Virus record (IMG/VR): IMGVR_UViG_3300042553_000608 | Location: 1-36,577 of that record | From: a virus | Direction: 5' to 3' (one strand) | Length of the DNA stretch: 36,577 nucleotides | Notes under the pieces: generated by a model | What the model was told of the DNA's origin: nothing | Databases searched by the model: none | Seen by the model: only the letters and a program-made list of their open reading frames with translations | In this document: in pieces, positions 16,188-23,847 of the stretch | How positions within the stretch are numbered: position 1 is the first letter of the stretch | Layout: each line of letters opens with the position of its first letter | Program-made: the position numbers and the translations under genes

Positions 16188-16412
16188 ATGGAAAACAAAG
16201 CAGAGCAAATTGTCGATCGTATTTTTGCGGAAGTAAACCATTTTCAAACCTCAAGCGAATTTATAGATGAACGTCGCAGAGAACGTCTTGCAGAATATCG
16301 CACCGAGTATCTTGACCAGCTTGTTACTGGGGATTGTCAGTGCTTAATTGATTTTTTAACCGATAACGGTTACGATGAACTTTCTGCAGAAGTAAGCAAA
16401 TTTCTTAAATAA
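16188..16412 (+). CDS. Small early protein, unknown
   Basis: 74 residues, acidic and fully helical by pattern (EQIVDRIFAEVNHF, then LDQLVTGDCQCLIDFLTDNGYDELSAEV). GAAAGTGAG serves as ribosome site for ATG 16188. No family recognised. It lies in a run of short genes just after the early promoter, where host-modifying proteins are common; that context is the only clue to its job. Confidence 0.65.
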   Translation: MENKAEQIVDRIFAEVNHFQTSSEFIDERRRERLAEYRTEYLDQLVTGDCQCLIDFLTDNGYDELSAEVSKFLK

Positions 16413-16430
16413 AATTTTGGAGGTATAAAA

Positions 16431-16625
16431 ATGTTACATTCTAAAAATTTGCAAAATGGCGAGGAGCAATTTGAAACATTCAAAAGTGCGGTTGCTGGCA
16501 GAGAAATGGTGCAGTATGATTACAGACACACAGATGGCGAATTGTTTAGTGTGGTTAAGGTGTCGCTCGAATTCTGCCGGAAGGCAAAGGACAACTGGAT
16601 TGCTAAAAAATCATCAAAGGTTTAA
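16431..16625 (+). CDS. Small early protein, unknown
   Basis: 64 residues with a good GGAGGT site before ATG 16431. The sequence mixes an N-terminal polar helix with a beta segment (MVQYDYRHTDGELFSVVKVSL) and a basic tail. No family recognised. A hairpin follows the stop codon. Confidence 0.6.
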   Translation: MLHSKNLQNGEEQFETFKSAVAGREMVQYDYRHTDGELFSVVKVSLEFCRKAKDNWIAKKSSKV

Positions 16626-16633
16626 TTTGCGTT

Positions 16634-16657
16634 TTGCCAATCGTCACCGGTTGGCAA
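16634..16657 (+). promoter_or_regulatory. Intergenic RNA hairpin
   Basis: A perfect 7-bp stem, TTGCCAA (16634-16640) with TTGGCAA (16651-16657), ten-base loop, without a T run. Like the one at 16149 it lies between two small early genes and may mark an mRNA processing or stability site. Confidence 0.5.
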
Positions 16658-16687
16658 GCCGGAACTTAAATGAAAGGAAGTGAAAAG

Positions 16688-16867
16688 GTGAAGAAATTGT
16701 TCCAGCGTGCCGGATTGCTTACATTGGGTGTTGCAGTGTTTTTCGGCTCTTTCGGGAGCCTTGAGAAATACGTCACGCACAAAGGTAATGAAATCCAATA
16801 CATATTGACCATCATTCTGTTCGTTGCAGGGTGCGTGTTGTTAATATTAAGCGAAGAGAGGGGTTAA
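16688..16867 (+). CDS. Small membrane protein with two helices
   Basis: 59 residues from GTG 16688, which is nine bases after AAGGA (16674-16678); an in-frame ATG at 16670 precedes that site and is less likely. Two membrane segments are visible (about residues 8-23 and 38-54), joined by a short polar loop with a charged C-terminus. Early phage membrane proteins of this size can block superinfection or alter the host envelope, but nothing in the sequence decides this. Confidence 0.62.
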   Translation: MKKLFQRAGLLTLGVAVFFGSFGSLEKYVTHKGNEIQYILTIILFVAGCVLLILSEERG

Positions 16868-16868
16868 T

Positions 16869-17066
16869 ATGCTGGGTACTCATTTAAAGTCGTACAGGAA
16901 GGCTCACAGGCTCACACAGCGACAGTTTTGTAAATTGTCGGGCATTGGTATCAAAACACTAATTGCAACCGAAAAAGGCAACACACCCACTGCAAAGGTA
17001 TTGATTAAAATATCCGTAGCAACCGGATGGACACGAAATAAAATGATGGAGGTATTAGAAAGATGA
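16869..17066 (+). CDS. Small Cro/CI-type helix-turn-helix regulator
   Basis: 65 residues forming one HTH_3/XRE domain: LKSYRKAHRLTQRQFCKLSG carries helices 1-2 and GIGIKTLIATEKG the recognition helix. No dimerisation or peptidase domain is present, so it is Cro-sized. GAGGGG lies before ATG 16869, and the gene ends in an ATGA overlap with the AbrB-like gene, so both regulators are made together. It may act on the early promoter region upstream. Confidence 0.82.
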   Translation: MLGTHLKSYRKAHRLTQRQFCKLSGIGIKTLIATEKGNTPTAKVLIKISVATGWTRNKMMEVLER

Positions 17067-17350
17067 AAGCAACCGGTATTGTAAGGCGAATTGACGATTT
17101 GGGCAGGATATCTATTCCGAAGGAACTGCGAAGGGTTTACAACATTAAAGAAGGCGATCCGGTGGAAATTTACACCGATGTGAATTGCATTATCATTAAG
17201 AAGTACGATCCGGCACTGACTGTGGCTGTCACGCTCCAGCACGTAATCACTGAACTGCAAACAAGCGATATTGATGAAGTTATAAAAGGCGAGCTCATCG
17301 TGGATGTCAAAAAAATTATTGAAAGGATAAATGAAAATGAAAACGACTAA
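17063..17350 (+). CDS. AbrB/SpoVT-type transcription regulator
   Basis: 95 residues. Residues about 1-50 form an AbrB-like swapped-hairpin DNA-binding domain: GIVRRIDDLGRISIPKELRRVYNI then GDPVEIYTD and a strand with IIIKKYD. The C-terminal ~40 residues are helical and probably mediate oligomerisation. In hosts this family includes AbrB, Abh and SpoVT, transition-state and sporulation regulators, so the phage protein could tune host or phage promoters. ATGA overlap with the HTH gene. Confidence 0.9.
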   Translation: MKATGIVRRIDDLGRISIPKELRRVYNIKEGDPVEIYTDVNCIIIKKYDPALTVAVTLQHVITELQTSDIDEVIKGELIVDVKKIIERINENEND

Positions 17351-18764
17351 AATCACAATCACAAACCTTTTCGGCATTACTGAATTGGAGCTGGACGGTT
17401 CCAGCATTGAACTCACCGGCAAGAAAGGCTCCGGTAAAACCTCGGTAATCGATGCGATTCGTTACGCTCTTACGAATGGGAGCAATCGGGACTATATTCT
17501 CCGGCAGGGAGCCAACGAAGGTGAGATATTCATTCAGACGGACACCGGCTTGCAGATTGACCGTAAAAAACGAGCAGGGCAGACGGATTATAAAAGCATT
17601 ACCGAAAATGGCAAGGACATCTCAAAGCCGGAAACGTTCCTGCAGACGATTTTTACACCTATGCAATTAAACCCTGTTGAGTTTACCAAAATGAGCCGGC
17701 AAGAGCAAAACCGCATTATTCTCGACTTGATTGAATTCGAGTGGGATTTGGACTGGATAAAGGAAAAATTCGGCGAACTGCCGAACGTGAACTATAAAAA
17801 TAACATCCTGCAGGTGCTGGCGGATATCCAAGCAGAGAACGGTGAGTATTTTATGAACCGGCAGGACATAAACAGGGACATCCGAAACAAGCAGGCATTC
17901 ATTGAGGACATAACGAAGGATATTCCGGCAAAGTATGATTTTAAAAAGTGGCAGACTTTCGACCTCGGCGAAAAGTACAGGGTGCTTGAAAAGGCAAAGG
18001 ATGAAAATTCAAAAATTGACAGGGCGAAGGCATTCAAGGACGGATTTGAAAATCAAAAGCGAGGTCTTGAGGCTGACAGGGATATCGAAAGCAATGCTGT
18101 GGATAAGGCTATATCCAGCGAACGTGAAAGCCTGCTGACCTTAATTGAAAGGCTCAAAGCGGAAATCGTATCAGCAGAGAAAACACTCGGCACGCTCGAT
18201 GAAAAGGCGAACGATAAAAAGAAGGTCATTGAGGCTGAATACAACGAAAAGTTCACGAAGTTGATTGCAAATGTCGGCATCGCTGATGAGTATATCGGTA
18301 AGGAACGCACCGACATTGCTCCTTTGCTCGAAGAGATAACCAATGCCGAGGCAATGAAAAAGCATTTAAACGAATACGAGAGAATGCTTAAATTGCAGGA
18401 TGAGGTCAGCAAGTTAATCGATGAGGCGAAGGAATACACTCGAAAGATTGAGCTTGCGAGGGAACTGCCCAGCGAAATATTGAAAACTGCAACCATTCCG
18501 GTTAAGGGCTTGACTGTTGTCGATGGCATTCCTCTGATTAACGGTTTACCAATTTCAAACCTCAGCGAAGGTGAACAGCTCGATTTGTGTGTGGATGTCG
18601 CTGTCAGCAATCCAAACGCATTAAAAATTATCTTGATTGACGGTGCTGAAAAGTTGGACGATAAGAGCCGAGCAGAACTCTACGATAAGTGCAAGGCGAA
18701 GGGGCTTCAATTTATTGCCACACGCACAACGAACGATAATGAGTTGAATATTACTCAATTATAA
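17337..18764 (+). CDS. SbcC/RecF-like AAA ATPase
   Basis: 475 residues from ATG 17337 (AAGGA at 17323-17327 is nine bases away; ATG 17331 is too close). Walker A GKKGSGKTS at about 28-36; a central coiled-coil region (about 155-370) with short hinge; ABC signature LSEGEQ at about 409-414; Walker B LKIILIDGAE at about 429-438, with the Glu three residues after the Asp, as in phage SbcC-type proteins. Such ATPases work with a nuclease on DNA ends. No Mre11/SbcD-like partner is present; the RecE-like nuclease (20399-21151) is the nearest candidate partner. Confidence 0.85.
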   Translation: MKTTKITITNLFGITELELDGSSIELTGKKGSGKTSVIDAIRYALTNGSNRDYILRQGANEGEIFIQTDTGLQIDRKKRAGQTDYKSITENGKDISKPETFLQTIFTPMQLNPVEFTKMSRQEQNRIILDLIEFEWDLDWIKEKFGELPNVNYKNNILQVLADIQAENGEYFMNRQDINRDIRNKQAFIEDITKDIPAKYDFKKWQTFDLGEKYRVLEKAKDENSKIDRAKAFKDGFENQKRGLEADRDIESNAVDKAISSERESLLTLIERLKAEIVSAEKTLGTLDEKANDKKKVIEAEYNEKFTKLIANVGIADEYIGKERTDIAPLLEEITNAEAMKKHLNEYERMLKLQDEVSKLIDEAKEYTRKIELARELPSEILKTATIPVKGLTVVDGIPLINGLPISNLSEGEQLDLCVDVAVSNPNALKIILIDGAEKLDDKSRAELYDKCKAKGLQFIATRTTNDNELNITQL

Positions 18765-18782
18765 AGAAAGTAGGAATTAAAA

Positions 18783-19070
18783 ATGTTAAACAAGTATGTA
18801 ATTATTCGTGGAGACCGTTCCGGCATATTCGCAGGAGTTTTAAAAGAAAAGAATGGACAAGAGGTTATATTGACCGATTGTCGCAGATTATGGTATTGGC
18901 AAGGAGCAGCATCAATTAGTCAATTGGCTGTTGATGGTACATCCGATTCAATGAATTGCAAATTCACCGTTACTGTTGATGAAATTTGTGTTACCGACTG
19001 TATTGAAATTATACCTTGTACAGATAAAGCAGAAAAATCAATAAAGGATGTTGCAGAATGGAGAAGATAA
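18783..19070 (+). CDS. Small conserved phage protein, unknown
   Basis: 95 residues, beta-rich: YVIIRGDRSGIFAGVL, CRRLWYWQGAASISQLAVDG, then CKFTVTVDEICVTDCIEIIPC. I have the impression of a common small family of Firmicutes phages whose members contain the LWYWxGAxSxxQLAxxG pattern, and which often precede genes like the next one, but no function is known to me. It overlaps the repeat gene by 13 bases. Confidence 0.7.
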   Translation: MLNKYVIIRGDRSGIFAGVLKEKNGQEVILTDCRRLWYWQGAASISQLAVDGTSDSMNCKFTVTVDEICVTDCIEIIPCTDKAEKSIKDVAEWRR

Positions 19071-19684
19071 AAGAGTTTTTAACAGTTATTTATGGCTCTG
19101 GCTCTGGCTATGGCTCTGGCTATGGCGATGGCTCTGGCGATGGCGATGGCTCTGGCTATGGCGATGGCTCTGGCTCTGGCGATGGCTCTGGCTCTGGCTC
19201 TGGCTATGGCTCTGGCTATGGCTCTGGCTCTGGCTATGGCGATGGCGATGGCGATGGCTCTGGCTCTGGCTCTGGCTATGGCTCTGGCGATGGCTCTGGC
19301 GATGGCGATGGCGATGGCGATGGCATTAAGAAACTAAGAGGACTTAATGTTTATATAATTGATGATATTCAAACTATTATAACAAAATTAAGAAACAATG
19401 TTGCAAAAGGTTTTATTGTAAATAACGATTTGTCTTTAACACCATCTTATATCGTTAAGCAGAATAATCTATTTGCACACGGAAAAACACTTAAAGAAGC
19501 AATTTCTTCATTAGAAGACAAACTATTTGATGGTTTATCAACAGAAGAACGTATAGCAGAGTTTTGGAAAGTATTTAATCAAAAAGATAGGTATTCTGGT
19601 AATTTATTTTTTGAATGGCACAATAAATTGACACGCTCTTGTTTAATAGGCAGAGAGTCTTTTGTAAAAAAACAAGGGTGTTAA
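19058..19684 (+). CDS. Protein with a 77-residue Gly-Ser/Tyr/Asp repeat (frameshifted near its end)
   Basis: 208 residues in the present frame. After MEKIKEFLTVIY comes a pure G-[SYD] dipeptide tract (residues 13-89), predicted to be disordered and acidic, followed by a folded domain with GLNVYIIDDIQTII, SYIVKQNNLFAHG and the EFFEWHNKLTRSCLIGRESF-like region at about 187-203. The domain pattern is one I associate with repeat-linked proteins of gut phages and mobile elements; function unknown. AAAGGA (19043-19048) is nine bases before ATG 19058. A run of seven A at 19666-19672 shifts the frame, and the expected C-terminal ~30 residues continue in the +1 frame to 19775. Confidence 0.78.
   Translation: MEKIKEFLTVIYGSGSGYGSGYGDGSGDGDGSGYGDGSGSGDGSGSGSGYGSGYGSGSGYGDGDGDGSGSGSGYGSGDGSGDGDGDGDGIKKLRGLNVYIIDDIQTIITKLRNNVAKGFIVNNDLSLTPSYIVKQNNLFAHGKTLKEAISSLEDKLFDGLSTEERIAEFWKVFNQKDRYSGNLFFEWHNKLTRSCLIGRESFVKKQGC
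19094..19321 (+). repeat. Hexanucleotide tract, 38 units of GGC-NNT
   Basis: 228 bases made only of GGCTCT, GGCTAT and GGCGAT units. Loss or gain of units keeps the frame, so the coded linker can vary in length without breaking the protein. All three forward frames are open through it, so ORFs read in the other frames (Leu-Trp or Ala-Met/Leu repeats) are artefacts. Confidence 0.95.
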
Positions 19685-19775
19685 TCTCAATGATATGTTT
19701 ACTGTTAAAGAATTTATTGAATTATGTAAAAATTCATATCGTGGTGAAATTATTAAAATGTTAAAGGATGATTAA
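19680..19775 (+). pseudogene. Displaced 3' end of the repeat gene (+1 frame)
   Basis: From 19680 this frame reads VNLNDMFTVKEFIELCKN and on to a stop at 19773-19775, exactly continuing the fold expected after the upstream RESFVK sequence. With six instead of seven A at 19666-19672 the two parts form one protein of 238 residues. It is either a real frameshift, a slippage site or a sequence error in a homopolymer. Confidence 0.65.
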
Positions 19776-19776
19776 A

Positions 19777-20412
19777 ATGGCAGAACTCACACATTGGAAA
19801 AAGTTACACAATCCCGATTACCTCGGTGCGTACTCGCTTGATGCCGGAGGAACCTATAAGGATTTGATTGTCACAATCAAAAACGTAAAAATGGAAGAGG
19901 TCACCGGCTCCGATGGAAAAAAAGAGAATTGTATGGTCATGAGGTTTGTTGAGAATGGAATTAAGCCGATGATTGTAAATGCTACCAATGCAAAAACGCT
20001 GACTAAGTTATTTGGCACACCTTACATCGAGAACTGGGCAGGTCGCAAAATACAGCTTTTTGTTGACAAGGTTAAGGCTTTTGGGGATATAGTTGAGGCT
20101 TTAAGAATTCGCAACTATGCACCAAAGGTCACAGGAGCCAGCACAACGTGTTCTGATTGCAAGGCTGGCATAGAGGGTGCCGGTAATAAAACACCGCAGG
20201 GCATTGCCGATTATACCGCACAGAAGTATGGTCGACCGCTTTGCTCAAAGTGTGCCACTGCTGAAAGTGCAAAGGCTCAAGCTGAACAGCCGGTGAACGA
20301 TCCACTCAAGGAACCGGACGTTCCGGACGAAACCGAAACACCTGCTGGGGATCCAACGCAAGAAAACGAAACGATTGAAAATAAGGAGGACAATCAAAAT
20401 GCAAGTGACTAA
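19777..20412 (+). CDS. OB-like and zinc-ribbon DNA metabolism protein, function unknown
   Basis: About 211 residues from ATG 19777 (AAAGGA eight bases upstream; ATG 19768 overlaps that site). The first ~115 residues (MAELTHWKKLHNPDYLGAYS, then PMIVNATNAKTLTKLFGTPYIENW, then IQLFVDKVKAFG) follow a pattern common in phage recombination blocks and look like an OB-type beta barrel. Residues about 122-165 form a zinc ribbon with CSDC and CSKC pairs. The tail is disordered and acidic, as in single-strand-binding proteins. It lies next to the RecE-like nuclease and SSB, suggesting a role with single-stranded DNA. Confidence 0.62.
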   Translation: MAELTHWKKLHNPDYLGAYSLDAGGTYKDLIVTIKNVKMEEVTGSDGKKENCMVMRFVENGIKPMIVNATNAKTLTKLFGTPYIENWAGRKIQLFVDKVKAFGDIVEALRIRNYAPKVTGASTTCSDCKAGIEGAGNKTPQGIADYTAQKYGRPLCSKCATAESAKAQAEQPVNDPLKEPDVPDETETPAGDPTQENETIENKEDNQNASD

Positions 20413-21151
20413 TGAAAATTATCACAGTAAAGAGGCAAGGCTCGCTTATATGGGGGCGAGCCAATACAAGAATTTTAAGCAGTGCGAGGCTCTTGGAATG
20501 GCAATCGTTACCGGCGAATGGGAACCGGAGCAAAGCGTTTCGATGCTGGTCGGCTCCTATGTAGATGCACACTTTGAAAGAACGCTTGATTTATTCAAGG
20601 CACAGCATCCTCAAATCTTTACTAAACAGGGCGAGTTGAAGTCTGAATATAAAAAGGCTGAAATCATTATAGCACGCATCGAACGTGACGAAATGTTCAT
20701 GCGTTACATGGGTGGTGAATTGCAGGTTATAAAAACCGGTGTCATTGCTGGGGTTCCTTTCAAAATCAAGATTGACAGTTACTTAAAGAGAAGAGCAATT
20801 GTTGACCTCAAAATTATGAAAGATTTCGAGCGAATTTGGGTTGAAGGTGAAGGCAAGGTTCCGTTTGTCGAGGCTTGGGGCTATGACATACAGGGTGCTA
20901 TCTACCAAGCTGTGGAAGGCGACCACCTGCCTTTTATAATCGCCGGTGCTACAAAAGAAACGGAGCCCGACCTCGCTTTGTTACAGATTCCACAGGACAG
21001 GCTCGATGTAATGCACGATGAGGTTGAGCACTTCGCTCCGGTGTTCGATGAAGTTAAAAAAGGCTTGAGAGCTCCGACTCGCTGTGAGAAGTGCGACTAT
21101 TGCAAGAGCACGAAGAAACTCATAACGGTTGTCGATTACAGAGAGGTGTAG
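20399..21151 (+). CDS. RecE-like exonuclease, PD-(D/E)XK superfamily
   Basis: 250 residues from ATG 20399 with AAGGAGG 5'. Conserved elements: His58 in GSYVDAHFE, Asp126 in FKIKIDSY, the D136-x-K138 pair in AIVDLKIMKDF, and a GYDIQGAIYQ helix (about 161-170). The C-terminus has a Cys cluster (CEKCDYC) like Cas4-type nucleases. Such enzymes chew one strand of duplex DNA to give single strands for recombination. No RecT or Erf annealase is recognisable nearby; the ATPase, the OB-like protein or SSB may stand in. Confidence 0.85.
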   Translation: MQVTNENYHSKEARLAYMGASQYKNFKQCEALGMAIVTGEWEPEQSVSMLVGSYVDAHFERTLDLFKAQHPQIFTKQGELKSEYKKAEIIIARIERDEMFMRYMGGELQVIKTGVIAGVPFKIKIDSYLKRRAIVDLKIMKDFERIWVEGEGKVPFVEAWGYDIQGAIYQAVEGDHLPFIIAGATKETEPDLALLQIPQDRLDVMHDEVEHFAPVFDEVKKGLRAPTRCEKCDYCKSTKKLITVVDYREV

Positions 21152-21153
21152 TG

Positions 21154-21333
21154 ATGTATAAAGAGAAAAACGATGTCGGCACTTTCATTTGCGATATCTG
21201 TGGCGAGGAGCAATTGGTCGGGACGTACAAACCGTTTCCTTGCATTGTAGAGGATATAGAGGCAGACGGTTGGGAAATTAAAAGAGTTAACGGTCATTGG
21301 GAGCACCATTGTCCGGAGTGCGTTAACAAATAA
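21154..21333 (+). CDS. Small zinc-finger protein
   Basis: 59 residues with two CxxC pairs (ICDICGEE near residues 12-17 and HCPECVNK near 53-58) that should bind one zinc. ATG 21154 follows GAGAGGTG and is three bases after the nuclease stop, so it belongs to the same operon as nuclease and SSB. No specific function can be given. Confidence 0.72.
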   Translation: MYKEKNDVGTFICDICGEEQLVGTYKPFPCIVEDIEADGWEIKRVNGHWEHHCPECVNK

Positions 21334-21354
21334 TTATTTGAAAGAGGAATAACT

Positions 21355-21780
21355 ATGTATTATAACAAAGGTTTAATCTCAGGCAGGCTCACAGCCGATC
21401 CGGAACTCAAAACGACACCGAGTGGGCTTTCGGTCGCCACGATTACGGTCGCAGTTAATCGTCAGAAACAAAAGGACAAGGAGCAGGAGACGGATTTCAT
21501 CAACTGTGTGCTGTGGAGGCAGAGGGCTGATTTTGTTAATCAGTGGTTTAAAAAGGGCGACTGGATATTTGTTGAGGGTTCAATTACTGTCCGGTCGTAC
21601 AATGACAAAGATGGAAACAAACGCTATGTTACCGAGTTGGTTGCTACCGATGCGAGGTTTGTCGGAAGTAAAAAGGACGGTGGCTCCGGCTCCGGTGGTT
21701 CTGCTCCAAATGTCGGATACACACCACCACCTGCAGAGGATTTTCACGAAATCGGGGACGATGACGAACTGCCATTTTAA
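21355..21780 (+). CDS. ssb: Single-stranded DNA-binding protein
   Basis: 141 residues. N-terminal OB fold (1-105) with the typical NKGLISGRLTADPELKTTPSG, then FINCVLW and KGDWIFVEGSI segments; a Gly/Ser/Pro-rich linker (about 108-128); and an acidic tip DDDELPF that matches the partner-binding end of bacterial SSB. It protects single strands during replication and recombination. Confidence 0.96.
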   Translation: MYYNKGLISGRLTADPELKTTPSGLSVATITVAVNRQKQKDKEQETDFINCVLWRQRADFVNQWFKKGDWIFVEGSITVRSYNDKDGNKRYVTELVATDARFVGSKKDGGSGSGGSAPNVGYTPPPAEDFHEIGDDDELPF

Positions 21781-21798
21781 ATTTAAGGACGTGACAAA

Positions 21799-22203
21799 AT
21801 GCCAAGAAACAATAAAAAGAGTGGGACTTCGTTTGAGCAGGAGCTTGCTGAAATTTTATATAATAATGGTTTTTGGTCGCACTGCATCGCACCGGCACCG
21901 GATGGCTCACAGCCATTCGATGTCGTTGCTGTGAAGGGGAACTGTGCATTCGTTTTCGAGTGTAAGGTTTGTGCGAAGGGGAAATTCTCGCTTGACAGGG
22001 TTGAGGATAATCAAAAAACATCGGTTTGCATTTACGGCTCTTGTCAAAACAGCAACGCTTTTTTTGCTTTCAAAAATGAAGAGGACGGAAATATTTACAT
22101 CACTCGGAGCACTTTCCTTTTCAGCGATTTGGAATATTCGAGGACGGTGTGTGTTTGTAAGTATAATCCGATTGAGGAGTGGTTGTATGCACGTAAGGGT
22201 TGA
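21799..22203 (+). CDS. RecU-like Holliday junction resolvase
   Basis: 134 residues. GTSFEQELAEIL (about 9-20), then QPFDVVAVKG (Asp41) and FVFECK (Glu54-x-Lys56), the metal site of PD-(D/E)XK resolvases, then a FSLDRVEDNQ segment as in RecU. It should resolve recombination or replication intermediates before packaging. It overlaps the helicase gene by 17 bases. Confidence 0.82.
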   Translation: MPRNNKKSGTSFEQELAEILYNNGFWSHCIAPAPDGSQPFDVVAVKGNCAFVFECKVCAKGKFSLDRVEDNQKTSVCIYGSCQNSNAFFAFKNEEDGNIYITRSTFLFSDLEYSRTVCVCKYNPIEEWLYARKG

Positions 22204-23596
22204 CAGCAAGATAACTGTTTATGATCCAACTAAAGAAATGCGAGCCTTGACTAAGGAGTTAAGGCTCGACAATCCGGATTATATCAAAAAGGAGCGAATG
22301 GGGCTGTGGATGGGCAAAACTCCGAGGTATATATATTTATACGAAGAGAATGCTGGCAGTTTGATTTTTCCTTTTGGGCTGGTTAATGATGTATGGAAAA
22401 TTTACAAGGGCACGTTTTGGAAGAATGACTTTGCTGATAACGGTCAAGTGGTATATGGCGACAACATTGAGCCTTATCCGTACCAAGAGGACGTTATAAA
22501 GGAAATGCTCCGGTGTAAAAATGGGATTGTGATTATGCCTTGCGGATCCGGCAAAACTCAAACTGCTTTGTCTGCAATCGCTCGGCTGGGTAAAAAAACG
22601 CTTTGGATAACGCACACGCACGAATTGCTCAAGCAGTCCATGGAAAGGGCAAAAGCGAACTTGACTGGTGGCTGGGGAACTATAACTGAAGGAAAGGTGA
22701 ACATCGGCTCCCACATCACTTTTGCTACGATTCAGACTTTAGTTTCGCTGGACTTGTCGCAGTACGCAACCGCTTGGGATGTCGTGGTGGTGGATGAGTG
22801 TCACAAAGCAATCGGCTCGCCTACAAGGGTGATGATGTTTTATAAGGTTTTGTCGTCCTTAAAGGCTCGGTATAAATTCGGGCTGACTGCAACCGCTGAA
22901 CGTGCGGACGGTCTTGAAAAGTGTATGTTCTCTTTGCTCGGCAGGAAGATTGCAGAAGTTTCACATGAAACAGTTTCTGACAAAACGGTACCGGTATTCA
23001 TTCAGCCGGTGCTTACCGGTTTCAAACCGGAGCCGACACGAATATGCAAAACGGACGGTACCATCGATTACGCAAAGGCTCAAAATGTTATGATTGACGA
23101 TGCCTGCAGAAATGAGGGGCTGGTTGATTTGATTTTAAATGAGCACGATAAAAATTTCATTGTTCTTTCAGACAGGGTGGCTCATTTGCACACGCTTAAT
23201 GATTTGCTGTTGTTTAAAGCCACGCAGGTCGGTTTAAAAGAGCGGAGTGTCGTTATATCGGCATCAGCGAAAAAGTCTGACAAAGAGGCACGCAGGACGG
23301 CTATTGAGCGAATGCAAACCGGCGAACTCCGAGTTTTATTTGCGACATACCAATTGGCGAAAGAGGGGCTGGACATTCCAAGGCTGGACGGAGTTGTTTT
23401 CGCTATGCCACACAAGGATTTCGCCACCATCATTCAGAGCTGTGGAAGGTGTTCACGCAAATTCGCCGGCAAGGAAAAAGGGACGGTCTACGACTTCGTT
23501 GATGACTTTGGTATGTATAAGGGAGCCTTTTCAAAAAGAAAGGCACATTATAAGCGAGTGAATTATATTGTGAATGAACCCATAGAATTATATTGA
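22187..23596 (+). CDS. DEAD/DEAH-type SF2 helicase (DECH box)
   Basis: 469 residues from ATG 22187 with GAGGAG 5'. Motif I PCGSGKTQ (about 118-125), motif II DECH (203-206), motif III TAT (234-236), a C-terminal RecA domain with the LFATYQLAKEGLDIPRLD motif V region, and motif VI QSCGRCSRK. Layout fits phage helicases of the UvsW/RAD25 (ResIII) type, which remodel forks and recombination intermediates. The N-terminal ~90 residues form a small separate domain. An early promoter begins inside the last codons of this gene. Confidence 0.9.
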   Translation: MHVRVDSKITVYDPTKEMRALTKELRLDNPDYIKKERMGLWMGKTPRYIYLYEENAGSLIFPFGLVNDVWKIYKGTFWKNDFADNGQVVYGDNIEPYPYQEDVIKEMLRCKNGIVIMPCGSGKTQTALSAIARLGKKTLWITHTHELLKQSMERAKANLTGGWGTITEGKVNIGSHITFATIQTLVSLDLSQYATAWDVVVVDECHKAIGSPTRVMMFYKVLSSLKARYKFGLTATAERADGLEKCMFSLLGRKIAEVSHETVSDKTVPVFIQPVLTGFKPEPTRICKTDGTIDYAKAQNVMIDDACRNEGLVDLILNEHDKNFIVLSDRVAHLHTLNDLLLFKATQVGLKERSVVISASAKKSDKEARRTAIERMQTGELRVLFATYQLAKEGLDIPRLDGVVFAMPHKDFATIIQSCGRCSRKFAGKEKGTVYDFVDDFGMYKGAFSKRKAHYKRVNYIVNEPIELY

Positions 23597-23621
23597 CTTA
23601 TATATAATTAAGGGTTATAAT
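23593..23621 (+). promoter_or_regulatory. Promoter for the primase block
   Basis: TTGACT (23593-23598), 17-base spacer, TATAAT (23616-23621). It overlaps the helicase stop codon region and directs the HTH regulator and the primase-helicase. Confidence 0.88.
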
Positions 23622-23646
23622 CGCAGTATGAGAGGAGGTAATTTGC

Positions 23647-23844
23647 TTGATAAAGTTGGAAAATCTTTTAAATGTGCGTATTTTAAAAAATATGACACAG
23701 CAGGATCTTGCAGAGGCATCCGGTGTTACGCAGGCTCAAGTTTCGCTATATGAAACCGGAAAGGCAACACCTACAATGGACACATCGAAAAAGCTGGCGA
23801 AAGCTCTCGACACGACAATTGATAACTTGATGGGGGATGCTTAA
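23647..23844 (+). CDS. Cro/CI-type helix-turn-helix regulator
   Basis: 65 residues from TTG 23647, eight bases after GAGGAGG. It is a single XRE domain: VRILKNMTQQDLAEASGVTQAQVSLYETGKATP then a KKLAKALDTTIDNLMG end. It is immediately downstream of its own promoter and before the primase gene, a typical arrangement for self-control of a replication operon. It lacks a C-terminal domain of lysogenic repressors. Confidence 0.9.
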   Translation: MIKLENLLNVRILKNMTQQDLAEASGVTQAQVSLYETGKATPTMDTSKKLAKALDTTIDNLMGDA

Positions 23845-23847
23845 AAA

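Noticed and set aside
19048-19337. Open frames with Leu-Trp or Ala-Leu/Met repeats over the hexanucleotide tract
   Set aside because: They are other-frame readings of the GGC-NNT repeat and end soon after it; only the Gly-x frame joins a folded domain and has a ribosome site.
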